DNA from: an uncultured Rivibacter sp.
GTDB taxonomy: Bacteria > Pseudomonadota > Gammaproteobacteria > Burkholderiales > Burkholderiaceae
Length of the DNA stretch: 64,000 bases
Reading direction: 5' to 3'
NCBI GenBank assembly: GCA_946480925.1
Contig: CAMLLU010000006.1
Span: forward strand, 1-64,000
The translations under genes and the position numbers were made by a program. Within the stretch, counting starts at the first letter, position 1; the number at the start of each line of letters is the position of its first letter. Positions 1-8,204 of this stretch are shown here, piece by piece. The notes under the pieces are model-generated. The model ran no database searches and was not told the origin of the DNA. It was given only the letters and a program-made list of their open reading frames with translations.

Positions 1-790
1 GGCTGACGGCGTTGGGCTGCACCTGACGGTGGGCGGCGAAGGCGGTGAGGGTGTCGGCGTGGGGGCCGAGCAGTGCCTGCATGGGGCTGCTGCTGCCCTG
101 CACGGGCCGGCTGAAGCGGATCGAGCCAAGGTCGGGGCGCTTCGCCGTGCGGTCGGTGATGACGAGGCAGTGGCGGGCCTGCCTACCTTGCGCGGGCACG
201 CCGTGCTCGAAGTGGTAGCTCAGGCCCGCTTCGGCCAAGAGGCGGGCGAGGAAGTCGAAGTCGCTCTCGTTGTATTGCGTCTTGATGGCAAAGCGCGGCA
301 GGGGCTCGGTGACCTCGGCACGCCAGTTCGCCTCGTCGTAGTCGCGGAACAGGTCGGCCACGATCTCCAGGGCGTCCATGTCCTGGTAGAGGAAGCTGTC
401 GCGGGTGTGCTGCAGGAAGGCCGGCCAGGGCTGCAGCGTGAGGCGGCAACGGGCCATGCCCCCGTCGCTGCCCAACTCAGAGGCCTCCATCACGTAGCCG
501 TGCCAGGGGCGCTGCGAGCCGTCGGCCTGGGTGAGCTGCAGCGTGACTTCGGTGCCGATCAGCGGCGTGAGGTCGAGGTGGGCGTTGACCGACAGGCAGT
601 CGATCTCGAAGGAACCCAGGGTGTTGACGCCTTCGGTGCCGTGCACGCGCTCCACCACGAAGGGATTGCCGGGCAGTGGGGTGTCGATCGCCAGCAGGCG
701 CTTGTGCTGGCTCGGCAGCCCCTGCAGCAGGGCAGATAGAAGTTCGGCAGCAGGCGCGAAAGATGCGCCATCCAGCGGTGGCAATCGCAT
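1..790 (-). CDS. vgrG: Type VI secretion spike protein VgrG, N-terminal part (runs off the left edge)
   Basis: VgrG trimers cap the Hcp tube of the type VI secretion system and puncture target cells. Only the first 263 codons are present, read leftwards and open at the window edge. The translation has the phage gp27-like start of VgrG/Rhs-Vgr proteins: a region like NPFVVERVHGTEGVN near residue 40, then FEIDCLS, LIGTEVTLQL, a WHGYV strand, and the segment with YNESDFDFLARLLAEAGLSY near residues 170-190. The start ATG at 790 has a very strong GGAGG ribosome site a few bases upstream. No other T6SS gene is inside the window, so whether it belongs to a full locus or is an orphan vgrG cannot be judged. 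The cargo or effector end of the protein is outside. Confidence 0.88.
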   Translation of the reverse strand, partial: MRLPPLDGASFAPAAELLSALLQGLPSQHKRLLAIDTPLPGNPFVVERVHGTEGVNTLGSFEIDCLSVNAHLDLTPLIGTEVTLQLTQADGSQRPWHGYVMEASELGSDGGMARCRLTLQPWPAFLQHTRDSFLYQDMDALEIVADLFRDYDEANWRAEVTEPLPRFAIKTQYNESDFDFLARLLAEAGLSYHFEHGVPAQGRQARHCLVITDRTAKRPDLGSIRFSRPVQGSSSPMQALLGPHADTLTAFAAHRQVQPNAVS

Positions 791-1206
791 GGAGTTCCTC
801 CTTGATTACTTTTTGTGAGGGAAATGAGGGCGAGATTGTGGCGGCAGCCGTACTACGGCCCTCACGCCCGAATGGGGGAACGCCAGCGAAATCCTGCGTC
901 AGGCGTCAACAAAGGCAACGCTGACAGCGGGTTGCCGGCCTGCACCACCCAACCCGGAAATTGGCGGGTCTTCCGCGCTCTTTTCGTCGGCTTCCCGGGC
1001 TCAAGGCTGCCGAAGAATCACGCTACCAAATCCCCCGCAAGGAGTTGGGGTCCGGATCGACCGGTGTGTCCTTCCATCCGCCTGAAAGAAGAAAGGCGCT
1101 GGAAGCATCGGGGCGACGGCCGGGCGGCGCGTGCAGGCTTTGGGCTCGCAGGCGCCAAGGCCGGCGCTTCGAGCCGGAAGTTCAGAGCTTCGACGGAGAG
1201 ATTTAA
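791..1206. other. Intergenic region between vgrG and fliC
   Basis: This 416-base divergent gap holds the vgrG ribosome site at its left end and the fliC leader at its right end. A GCCGAAGA at 1009-1016 resembles a sigma-28 -10 box, but no TCAA/TAAA lies 15 bases before it, unlike the clear sites in front of fliD and fliS. I see no convincing gene: the open frames here are short and continue as antisense shadows of fliC. Confidence 0.5.
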
Positions 1207-2676
1207 ATGAGCCAGACCATCAACACGAACCTCGCCTCGCTGACCGCGCAGCGCAATACCGCCAGGACGCAGGGAGACCTGAACACGGCGATCTCGCGCC
1301 TGTCTTCGGGCCTGCGCATCAACAGCGCCAAGGACGATGCCGCCGGCCTGGCCATTTCCGAGCGCTTCACCTCGCAGATCCGCGGCCTGAACCAGGCAGC
1401 GCGCAACGCCAACGACGGCATCTCGCTGGCCCAGACCGCTGAAGGCGCCCTGCAGTCCGCAGGCAACATCCTGCAGCGTGTGCGTGAGCTGGCCGTGCAG
1501 TCGGCCAACGCCTCCAACAGCGCCAGCGACCGCCAGGCCCTGCAGCAGGAAGTCTCGCAGCTGGTCTCCGAGCTCGACCGCATCTCCACCACCACCGAGT
1601 TCAACGGCCAGAAACTGCTCGACGGCACCTTCGGCACCCAGCAGTTCCAGGTCGGCGCCAACGCCAACCAGACCATCGTGGCCGCCACGGCCAACCTGCG
1701 CACCACGGTGTACGGCAACAACCAGGTGCAATCGGCCGGCGCGGCCGGCGCGGCTGCCGCCTGGGGTGCCAACGGCGTCACGGCCGGCACGGTCGCCGTC
1801 AACGGCGCGCTGGGCAGCAAGACGGTGACCATCAACGCCAACCAGACGGCCAAGGCGATTGCCGACAACATCAACGCCGTGCGCGGCGACACCGGCGTGA
1901 CCGCCACCGCCCGCACCGAAATGAGCCTCACGTTCGCCACCGCGGGCTCCTATTCGCTCGCGCTGCGTTCGGAAAACGGCACGGCGCAGACGGTGTCGTT
2001 CTCGCTGTCGGCCGCCAACACCGCCGAAGGCCTGGCCACGGCCGTGTCCTCCATCAACGAGCAGAGCTCCAAGACCGGCGTCATCGCGTCGATGAACCAG
2101 GCCGGCACGGCCGTCATCCTGACCGGCACGACCGGCAACGACGTGCTGGTGTCCGACACCACGGTGGTCAACGCCGGCAACGTGACGGTGCAGAAGCTCG
2201 ATGCCACCGGCGCCGCTTCGGGCGGTGCACTCACGCTGACGGCCGACGCCACCGCCGACAACGCGCTGGTGAGCGGCTACATCACGCTGGACTCCGACAA
2301 GTCCTTCGCAGTGGACGTGACCACCTCGAACGCCTTCGCCGACACCGGCTCCACGCTGAAGAAAGTGTCCGACCTCGACGTGTCGACCTTCGCCAAGGCC
2401 AGCGAGGCCCTGAAGACGGTGGACTCGGCGCTGACCTTCATCAACAGCGAACGCGCCAAGCTGGGCGCCCTGCAGTCGCGCTTCGAAACCACGATCGCCA
2501 ACCTGCAGACCACCAGCGAGAACCTGGCCGCCTCGCGCAGCCGCATCCAGGACGCCGACTTCGCCAAGGAAACCGCCGCCCTGTCGCGCGCACAGGTGCT
2601 GCAGCAGGCTGGCACGGCCATGATCGCCCAGGCCAACCAGCTGCCGCAGCAGGTGCTGTCGCTGTTGAAGGGCTGA
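1207..2676 (+). CDS. fliC: Flagellin (filament subunit)
   Basis: FliC polymerises into the flagellar filament after export through the flagellar type III apparatus. The 489-residue protein has the conserved D0/D1 ends. The N-terminus contains [13 protein letters not shown] and the [19 protein letters not shown] signature at about 31-49. The C-terminus contains [19 protein letters not shown] and ends in [15 protein letters not shown]. The central part, about residues 170-380, is Ala/Thr/Val-rich with low similarity to the ends, as expected for surface-exposed D2/D3. The ATG follows GGAGAG. A hairpin terminator lies 20 bases after the stop, so the gene is probably a single-gene unit ahead of fliD. 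No convincing sigma-28 box was found upstream, which is odd beside fliD and fliS. Confidence 0.97.
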   Translation: MSQTINTNLASLTAQRNTARTQGDLNTAISRLSSGLRINSAKDDAAGLAISERFTSQIRGLNQAARNANDGISLAQTAEGALQSAGNILQRVRELAVQSANASNSASDRQALQQEVSQLVSELDRISTTTEFNGQKLLDGTFGTQQFQVGANANQTIVAATANLRTTVYGNNQVQSAGAAGAAAAWGANGVTAGTVAVNGALGSKTVTINANQTAKAIADNINAVRGDTGVTATARTEMSLTFATAGSYSLALRSENGTAQTVSFSLSAANTAEGLATAVSSINEQSSKTGVIASMNQAGTAVILTGTTGNDVLVSDTTVVNAGNVTVQKLDATGAASGGALTLTADATADNALVSGYITLDSDKSFAVDVTTSNAFADTGSTLKKVSDLDVSTFAKASEALKTVDSALTFINSERAKLGALQSRFETTIANLQTTSENLAASRSRIQDADFAKETAALSRAQVLQQAGTAMIAQANQLPQQVLSLLKG

Positions 2677-2695
2677 AGCCCCTCCGTACGACAAG

Positions 2696-2722
2696 AAGGG
2701 CCGCCTCGTAGCGGCCTTTGTT
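2696..2722 (+). terminator. Rho-independent terminator of fliC
   Basis: The stem GGCCGC (2699-2704), loop CTCGTA and GCGGCC (2711-2716) are extended by A-T and G-T pairs and followed by TTTGTT. It starts 20 bases after the fliC stop. Confidence 0.75.
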
Positions 2723-2737
2723 CTTGGCGCGCAGGGC

Positions 2738-2764
2738 TCAAGTCGGCCTCGCGCCGGCCGATAA
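2738..2764 (+). promoter_or_regulatory. Sigma-28 (FliA) promoter of fliD
   Basis: TCAA at 2738-2741, a spacer of exactly 15 bases, then GCCGATAA at 2757-2764. This fits the enterobacterial FliA consensus TAAA-N15-GCCGATAA apart from one -35 base. It lies between the fliC terminator and the fliD start at 2819. Confidence 0.75.
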
Positions 2765-2818
2765 CCCGAACGAGCCGCCATCCCGGCGACTCAGGAAGCA
2801 TCCCGCAGGGGTTGAACG

Positions 2819-4276
2819 ATGGCAGGAACGATCTCATCCGCCGGTATCGGCAGCGGCCTTGACGTGTCGAGCATCATCGACAAGCTGATGGCCACCGAGC
2901 AGGCCCCGCTGACCAAGCTCAAGACCGAGGCCACCGTGATGCAGACCAAGCTGTCTGCGTTCGGCCAGATGCAGTCGCTGCTGTCGGGCTTTCGCGATTC
3001 GCTGTCACCTCTGTTCACGGCCGACAACTACTCCCTCACGTCCGCCGCCAGCAACGATTCGGCCTCGGTGGCCGTGACGAGCACGGCCAAGGCCGCCGCC
3101 GGCACCTATGCCGTTTCGGTGACCACGCTGGCCGCCGCGCAGACCACCGTGAGCACCGCGGGCCAGTTCACCGACACGGCCAGCGTGGTGGGCACCGGCT
3201 CGCTCACCATTCGCCTGGGCAGCTGGGATGCGGGGATGACCACCTTCACGCCCAAGACCGGCAGCTCCGACATCGTGGTGCCCATCGGCGCCAGCGAAAG
3301 CACGCTGGCCGGCATTCGCGACAAGATCAACGCCGCCAATGCGGGCGTGCGGGCCAGCATCATCACCGACGCCAGCGGCGCGCGGCTGTCGCTGCAGTCC
3401 ACCACCACCGGCGCCGAGAACGGCTTCCGCATCACGGCCGCCGACGACGACGGCAATAACACCGACGCGGCCGGCCTGTCGCGCCTGGCCTTCGACCCGG
3501 CCGGCGGCGCCACGCAGATGTCGCGCACCCAGGCCGCGGCCAACACCGCGGCCACCATCAACGGCATCGCCGTCACCTCCACCAGCACCACGCTCACCGA
3601 CGTGGTCGAGGGCATGACCTTCACGCTGAACAAGGTGACCACCTCGCCGGTGACCGTGACCGTGTCGCGCAACACCGATGCGCTCAAGGGCATGGTCAAC
3701 AACATGATCAAGGCCTTCAACCAGCTCAACGGCTTCCTCGAAGAGGCCACCAAGTACGACACCTCGAGCAAGTCGGCCGGCCTGCTGCAGGGCGACCGCA
3801 CCGCGGTGGGCCTGCAGAACCAGCTGCGCGCACAGATCGGCGCCAACGGCTCGTCCTCCAGCGTGTTCGGCACGCTGTCGTCCATCGGCGTGGAGTTCCA
3901 GAAGGACGGCTCGTTGAAGCTCAACGACACCAAGTTCGCCAAGGCCCTGGAGAACCCGGCCGAGCTGCAGAAGGCACTGGGCGCCTGGACCCCGTCGAAC
4001 CCGGCCACCAACGGCTTCGCCAAGAAGCTGGCCATCTGGGCCGACGGCATGCTGGGCACGCAAGGCACGCTCACCAGCAAGCAGAACTCCATCAAGAGCC
4101 AGATCACCCACAACGAAAAAGACCAGGTGAAGGTGAACGAGCGGCTGGCGGCCATCGAGAAGCGCCTGCGCGCGCAGTACACCGCGCTGGACAGCACCAT
4201 GTCGCAGGCCAACGCGCTGCAGTCCTACGTGCAACAGCAGATCACCAGCTGGAACAACATCAAGATAAATGCTTGA
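2819..4276 (+). CDS. fliD: Flagellar filament cap protein FliD (HAP2)
   Basis: FliD forms the cap at the filament tip that folds incoming flagellin. The 485-residue product begins with the family signature ISSAGIGSGLDVSSIIDKLM, has a coiled-coil segment near residues 25-60, and ends in a C-terminal coiled-coil (about 400-480) with the motif LRAQYTALDSTMSQ. Length and both ends match FliD. The start ATG follows AGGGG. Transcription is probably from the sigma-28 site 55 bases upstream. A palindromic repeat module begins directly after the stop codon and separates it from fliS. Confidence 0.96.
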   Translation: MAGTISSAGIGSGLDVSSIIDKLMATEQAPLTKLKTEATVMQTKLSAFGQMQSLLSGFRDSLSPLFTADNYSLTSAASNDSASVAVTSTAKAAAGTYAVSVTTLAAAQTTVSTAGQFTDTASVVGTGSLTIRLGSWDAGMTTFTPKTGSSDIVVPIGASESTLAGIRDKINAANAGVRASIITDASGARLSLQSTTTGAENGFRITAADDDGNNTDAAGLSRLAFDPAGGATQMSRTQAAANTAATINGIAVTSTSTTLTDVVEGMTFTLNKVTTSPVTVTVSRNTDALKGMVNNMIKAFNQLNGFLEEATKYDTSSKSAGLLQGDRTAVGLQNQLRAQIGANGSSSSVFGTLSSIGVEFQKDGSLKLNDTKFAKALENPAELQKALGAWTPSNPATNGFAKKLAIWADGMLGTQGTLTSKQNSIKSQITHNEKDQVKVNERLAAIEKRLRAQYTALDSTMSQANALQSYVQQQITSWNNIKINA

Positions 4277-4345
4277 TGCCCCCGTAGCGGCTTCGCCGCT
4301 CCCCCTCAAGGGGGCGACGCTGGCGTCCGCTGGGTTGCGGCGGTG
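4277..4345 (+). repeat. GC-rich palindromic repeat module after fliD
   Basis: The module starts one base after the fliD stop: CCCCCGTAGCGGC, a small GCGGC/GCCGC hairpin, then CCCCCT-CAA-GGGGG. The same core follows the stops of fliL (30358), fliP (33180) and scpA (50971). It may act as a transcription terminator or mRNA end protector; no function is shown. Confidence 0.7.
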
Positions 4346-4416
4346 GCATGCGATGACGGCGTGCCTTCGACACCGCAATGAGCTGAATTGAGGCCTCTTG
4401 GAGGCGCAAACCGAAT

Positions 4417-4443
4417 TCAAGAATTGGCCCGGGACGCCGAAAA
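4417..4443 (+). promoter_or_regulatory. Sigma-28 (FliA) promoter of fliS-fliT
   Basis: TCAA at 4417-4420, a 15-base spacer, then GCCGAAAA at 4436-4443. Spacing is identical to the fliD site. It is followed by a 29-base leader to the fliS start. Confidence 0.7.
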
Positions 4444-4472
4444 CGTAAGCAACACACGCAGGAGCGACCCGG

Positions 4473-4910
4473 ATGTTCACCAGCCCACAGACCTTTGGCA
4501 TGCGCAAGCCCAATGCATTTGCCTACCGCGAAGTCGGCGCCAGCACGGCGATCGACGGCGCCAGCCCCCACAAGCTGGTGAGCTTGCTGTACACCGGCCT
4601 TGCCACCGAAATCGCCCGCGCCCGCGGCGCCATCGCCCGCAGTGACGTGGCCACCAAGTGCGCGGCCATCAGCAAGGCGGTGCGCATCGTCGACGAAGGC
4701 CTGCGTGCTCCCTTGAACCTGCAGGCCGGCGGCGAGCTGGCGGCGAACCTGGCCGAGCTGTACGACTACATGGTGCGCCGGCTGACGATGGCCAACCTGC
4801 ACAGCGACGACGCCGCCCTGGCCGAGTGCGCCGAACTGACCGAAACCCTGCGCCAGGGCTGGGACGGCATTGCCGATCAAGTGCACGCTGCTTCGAAGGT
4901 GGCTGCATGA
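4473..4910 (+). CDS. fliS: Flagellin export chaperone FliS
   Basis: FliS binds the C-terminus of flagellin in the cytoplasm and prevents early polymerisation. The 145-residue protein is a little longer than typical FliS (about 130). It carries the family motifs AYREV near the start, SPHKLVSLLYTGL (about 31-43), and LYDYMVRRLTMAN in the third helix. The ATG has an AGGAG site. The stop overlaps an ATG of the fliT frame (ATGA at 4907-4910), so the two are probably co-translated from the upstream sigma-28 promoter. Confidence 0.93.
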   Translation: MFTSPQTFGMRKPNAFAYREVGASTAIDGASPHKLVSLLYTGLATEIARARGAIARSDVATKCAAISKAVRIVDEGLRAPLNLQAGGELAANLAELYDYMVRRLTMANLHSDDAALAECAELTETLRQGWDGIADQVHAASKVAA

Positions 4911-4966
4911 ACACCAGGATGAACACGCAAGCCACCCATACGCCTGCGCCGAGTGAAGGACGCACC

Positions 4967-5269
4967 ATGAACACCACCCTGCTGAGCTACTACGAAGCGA
5001 TCGAGCGCGCCAGCGCCGACATGCTCGCAGCCGCCCGCGCAGGCGACTGGGACCGCGTGGTCAAACTCGAAGGCGCCTGCGCCGTGCTGATCTCGCAGCT
5101 CAAGCACGCCGCTTCGGGCCAGCGGCTCGGCCCCGAGGAATCACAGCTGAAGACGCGCATCATGCAGCGCATCCTGGTCAACGACGCCGAGATCCGCACC
5201 CTGGCCGAACCCTGGCTCGAAGACCTTGATCGCTTGATGGCCGGGCAGCCGAAGAACATACTGCACTGA
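4967..5269 (+). CDS. fliT: Flagellar protein FliT, chaperone for FliD
   Basis: FliT-type proteins chaperone the filament cap and, in enteric bacteria, bind FlhDC. The product is a small helical protein beginning LLSYYEAIERASADML, with the family-like motif GDWDRVVKLE near residue 26. I chose ATG 4967 because GAAGGA lies six bases upstream and homology begins there (100 aa). The in-frame ATG at 4907, overlapping the fliS stop, would add 20 weakly conserved residues and cannot be excluded. Position directly after fliS supports the call, since the family is poorly conserved. Confidence 0.82.
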   Translation: MNTTLLSYYEAIERASADMLAAARAGDWDRVVKLEGACAVLISQLKHAASGQRLGPEESQLKTRIMQRILVNDAEIRTLAEPWLEDLDRLMAGQPKNILH

Positions 5270-5371
5270 GCCTGGACGCGGCACGCCCGATGGGCTCTCG
5301 AACCGATTCGAGCCGCTCCACGCAAGGCCCTGCCCTGCGCAGTGCCGCTCGCTGAGCTGGGAGCAAACATC

Positions 5372-6139
5372 ATGAGCCTTGGAACCTTGCCGATGTCGTT
5401 GAACGCCATGCAAGGCGGCCTGCAGGCGCAGGACGACTTTCGCATCGAATCGCCCAGTGAGATCCAGGCGCTGCTGCGGCAGCTGCAGGACGGCAACGTG
5501 CTGCTGCACCTGAGCTCTCCTGAAGGCGTGAGCTACACCACCACGCTGTGGGCCGCCGACGCCGCGCGCGGCGTGGTGAGCTTCAGCGTGGACACCACCG
5601 ACCCGCGCATCGAGCGCCTGCTCGAAAGCGACGAGGCCGTGGCGGTGGGCTACCTCGACAGCATCAAGGTGCAGTTCGACGTGAGCGGCCTCGTGCTGGT
5701 GCACAGCAGCAGCTCCGCGGCACTGAATGCCGCATACCCGCGCGAGATCTTCCGCTTCCAGCGCCGCGCCAGCTTCCGCGTGCGCCCGCTGACCAGCACC
5801 AGCCCGGTGGCCGTGGTACCCACGGCAGAAGCCTCGGGCGGCAAGATGGACCTGCGCGTGATGGACGTGAGCCTCACCGGCGTGGCCCTGTTCCTGCCCG
5901 ACGATGCCCCCAGCATCGAGCCGGGCGTGACGCTGGAACACGTGTCGCTGCAGCTCGACGCCGACACGCGCTTCAACGTGAACCTGAAGCTGCACCACGT
6001 GACCGCACTGCACCCTGAAAGCAAGGGCGCGCGGCTGGGCTGCGAGCTCGAAGGGCTGGGCGGTGAAAGCGCGCGAGCCTTGCAGCGCTACATCGACCAG
6101 ACGCAAAAGCGCCGCCGCATGATGTCGCTGGACGGCTGA
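5372..6139 (+). CDS. Flagellar brake protein YcgR-like (YcgR N-terminal and PilZ domains)
   Basis: YcgR binds cyclic di-GMP through PilZ and slows or biases the flagellar motor. In this 255-residue protein the first half matches the YcgR domain (IESPSEIQALLRQLQDGNVL, about residues 18-37). The second half is PilZ, with the c-di-GMP contacts in FQRRASFRVRP (about 129-139) and the DVSLTGVAL strand near residue 165. The start ATG 5372 has GGGAG upstream; an ATG in the same frame at 5342 lacks one. It follows fliT by 102 bases containing a CTCGAA/TTCGAG hairpin (5297-5312). Function follows from the family and the neighbours. Confidence 0.88.
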   Translation: MSLGTLPMSLNAMQGGLQAQDDFRIESPSEIQALLRQLQDGNVLLHLSSPEGVSYTTTLWAADAARGVVSFSVDTTDPRIERLLESDEAVAVGYLDSIKVQFDVSGLVLVHSSSSAALNAAYPREIFRFQRRASFRVRPLTSTSPVAVVPTAEASGGKMDLRVMDVSLTGVALFLPDDAPSIEPGVTLEHVSLQLDADTRFNVNLKLHHVTALHPESKGARLGCELEGLGGESARALQRYIDQTQKRRRMMSLDG

Positions 6140-6496
6140 CGGCCGTCCTTCTGCGCGACGTTTCATCACCCCTGCGCCCAGTAGCCACGCACGGCTGCAG
6201 TGCCTTGTGCACGGCCCGTGCACGCGCGTTCACGCACCGTGCACGCACCTCGTGCGGCATCACCAATCCAACATCGCACTGCCGTGCATGCCCTGCGGTG
6301 CGCTCTTGCGGCCGATCAAGAAGTACACCCTTTCGCGGGTGCACATTCCATTCAAGTCATGACATCGGGCAACCGAAATAGCAGGCGGCTGCGCTCTCTT
6401 GCGCGAGCGGCTCGATGGCCCGCAACTTGCACGGCACTGCCTGCTCGGCATGCTTGAAGCACATCGGGCCGCCATCGTTGGTTGTTGGGAGGAAGA
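6140..6496. other. Intergenic region upstream of the chemoreceptor, with three phased GTGCAC palindromes
   Basis: No gene is visible in this gap. GTGCAC palindromes occur at 6207-6212, 6218-6223 and 6239-6244, two of them extended to CGTGCACG. Their centres lie 11 and 21 bases apart, that is one and two helical turns, so a single protein could bind them on one face. A sigma-28-like promoter lies further downstream at 6352-6379. Confidence 0.4.
6352..6379 (+). promoter_or_regulatory. Sigma-28-like promoter of the chemoreceptor gene
   Basis: TCAA at 6352-6355, a 16-base spacer, and ACCGAAAT at 6372-6379. This is one base longer and one base weaker than the fliD and fliS sites. It lies 118 bases before the gene start, consistent with late flagellar-class control of chemotaxis genes. 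Confidence 0.45.
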
Positions 6497-8038
6497 ATGA
6501 ACTTCGTGAACATGAAGATCGGCTCGCGCCTGGCGCTTGCCTTCGGTGTCGTCATCGCTCTGCTGCTGGTCATCTTCGCAGTGGCGGTGTCCGTGCTCAA
6601 CGGCACGAGCTCGACGATGGACAACGTCATCGACCATCGCTACGCGCAGATCGCGCTGAGCAACAAGATCAAGGCCGTGGGCGACCGCGGCGTCGTGACC
6701 ATCGGCCGCCTCCTGCTCGCCACCAGCCCCGAGCAGACGAAGAAGTACACGGACGAGTACGCCAAGCTGCGTGCCGCCAACTCCGAGAACCTGGCCGCGT
6801 TCGAGAAACTGCTCGTCACCGACGAAGCCAAGGCGATCTTCGAAGAGCAGTCGAAGGCCCGCAAGGAATACGGTGCCGTGGTGCGCAAGGTCTTCGACCT
6901 GGTGGCCGCCGGCAACCGCGAGCAGGCCATGGCCGTCTATCAAGACGAGCTGCCCGGCCCGCAGGCGCGCTACTACGCACTGATCGACAAGATGGTCGAT
7001 CACCAGGCGCAGGCCATGGTGGCCGACGTTGCCGCCGCAAAGGGCAACTCGCTGCGCGCGAAGATCCAGATGCTGGTCGCTTCGGTGCTGGCCGTACTGC
7101 TGGGCGTAGCGACGGCCTACTTCATCACCCGCTCCATCACCCGGCCCATCAACCGCGCCATCTCGCTGGCCGAGTCGGTGGCCGCCGGCAACCTGACCTA
7201 CAACCTCGAAGTGGAAAGCAACGACGAGGTGGGCCGCCTGATGACCGCCTTGCAGCGCATGGTCGACAGCCTGCACCGCATCGTGTCCGAAGTGCGCACC
7301 GGCGCCGACACCATCGCCACCGCGGCGCACGAAGTCTCGCAGGGCAACATGGACCTCTCATCGCGCACCGAGCAGCAGGCCAGCGCGCTGGAAGAAACCG
7401 CCTCGGCGATGGAACAGCTCACCTCGGCGATCAAGCTCAATGCCGACAGCGCCACGCAGGCCAGCGACTCCGCGCAGTCGGCGTCGGCGGTGGCCATGCA
7501 AGGCGGCGAGGTCGTGGGCCAGGTCATCAACACGATGAACTCCATCGCCGTCTCGTCCAAGCGCATCGTCGAGATCATCGGCGTGATCGACAGCATCGCC
7601 TTCCAGACCAACATCCTCGCGTTGAACGCCGCAGTGGAAGCCGCGCGTGCCGGTGAACAGGGCCGCGGCTTCGCGGTGGTGGCCGGCGAAGTGCGCAACC
7701 TCGCGCAGCGCAGCGCCGTGGCGGCCAAGGAGATCAAGTCCCTCATCGACGACTCGGTCAACCAGGTCGACGAAGGCAGCAAGATGGTGGAGCAGGCCGG
7801 CCAGACGATGCAGCGCGTGGTCGCCAGCATCAAGCACGTGAGCGACATCATTGCCGAGATCAGCACCTCGAGCCGCGAGCAGAGCGCGGGCATCGAGCAG
7901 GTCAACATCGCCATCGTGCAGATGGACGATTCCACGCAGAAGAACGCCGCCATGGTGGAACAAAGCACCGCCGCGGCCCGTTCCCTGCAATCCCAGTCCG
8001 AGCAGTTGACGGACTCCGTGCGAGCCTTCGCACTCTGA
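6497..8038 (+). CDS. Methyl-accepting chemotaxis protein
   Basis: This is a transmembrane receptor that senses a periplasmic signal and controls CheA. Of the 513 residues, a membrane segment lies at about 13-33, a helical periplasmic four-helix-bundle-type domain up to about 190, a second membrane segment at about 192-213, a HAMP domain to about 267, and then the long cytoplasmic coiled coil. The highly conserved tip IDSIAFQTNILALNAAVEAA lies near residues 363-382, followed by GRGFAVVAGEVRNLAQRSA. There is no NWETF-like pentapeptide at the C-terminus, so adaptation enzymes would not be tethered here. The ATG was chosen for GGGAGGA directly upstream. The ligand is unknown. Confidence 0.93.
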   Translation: MNFVNMKIGSRLALAFGVVIALLLVIFAVAVSVLNGTSSTMDNVIDHRYAQIALSNKIKAVGDRGVVTIGRLLLATSPEQTKKYTDEYAKLRAANSENLAAFEKLLVTDEAKAIFEEQSKARKEYGAVVRKVFDLVAAGNREQAMAVYQDELPGPQARYYALIDKMVDHQAQAMVADVAAAKGNSLRAKIQMLVASVLAVLLGVATAYFITRSITRPINRAISLAESVAAGNLTYNLEVESNDEVGRLMTALQRMVDSLHRIVSEVRTGADTIATAAHEVSQGNMDLSSRTEQQASALEETASAMEQLTSAIKLNADSATQASDSAQSASAVAMQGGEVVGQVINTMNSIAVSSKRIVEIIGVIDSIAFQTNILALNAAVEAARAGEQGRGFAVVAGEVRNLAQRSAVAAKEIKSLIDDSVNQVDEGSKMVEQAGQTMQRVVASIKHVSDIIAEISTSSREQSAGIEQVNIAIVQMDDSTQKNAAMVEQSTAAARSLQSQSEQLTDSVRAFAL

Positions 8039-8153
8039 CGCGCCGGGGCCCTCGCGCCCCTTGGCCAACCGACACGGCGCCCGCTCGGGCGCTCGCCCCA
8101 AAGGGGACCAGGAGACGCATACCGGGCGAAGACCCGGCGTTCTTGGGTGGGCT

Positions 8154-8181
8154 GCCCATCTGCCGATGGGCATGCCCTTTT
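8154..8181 (+). terminator. Possible terminator hairpin after the chemoreceptor gene
   Basis: GCCCAT (8154-8159) and ATGGGC (8166-8171) form a stem, followed after six bases by TTTT. A second CCGGG/CCCGG hairpin lies at 8122-8137. It sits only 24 bases before the next start codon, so it could instead be a leader structure of that gene. Confidence 0.35.
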
Positions 8182-8204
8182 GCCTTGTTTCCAGGGAGAA
8201 CCTC

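Noticed and set aside
1009..1016. Sigma-28 promoter for fliC
   Set aside because: GCCGAAGA is present but there is no TCAA or TAAA at 15-16 bases upstream.
1018..2781. 587-codon open frame on the minus strand across fliC
   Set aside because: It is the antisense shadow of fliC in GC-rich DNA: repetitive Gly/Arg/His/Val composition, no ribosome site, no family.
5296..5314. tRNA-like TTCGA/CTCGAA sequence before the ycgR-like gene
   Set aside because: No acceptor, D or anticodon stem can be folded around it; it is a short hairpin only.
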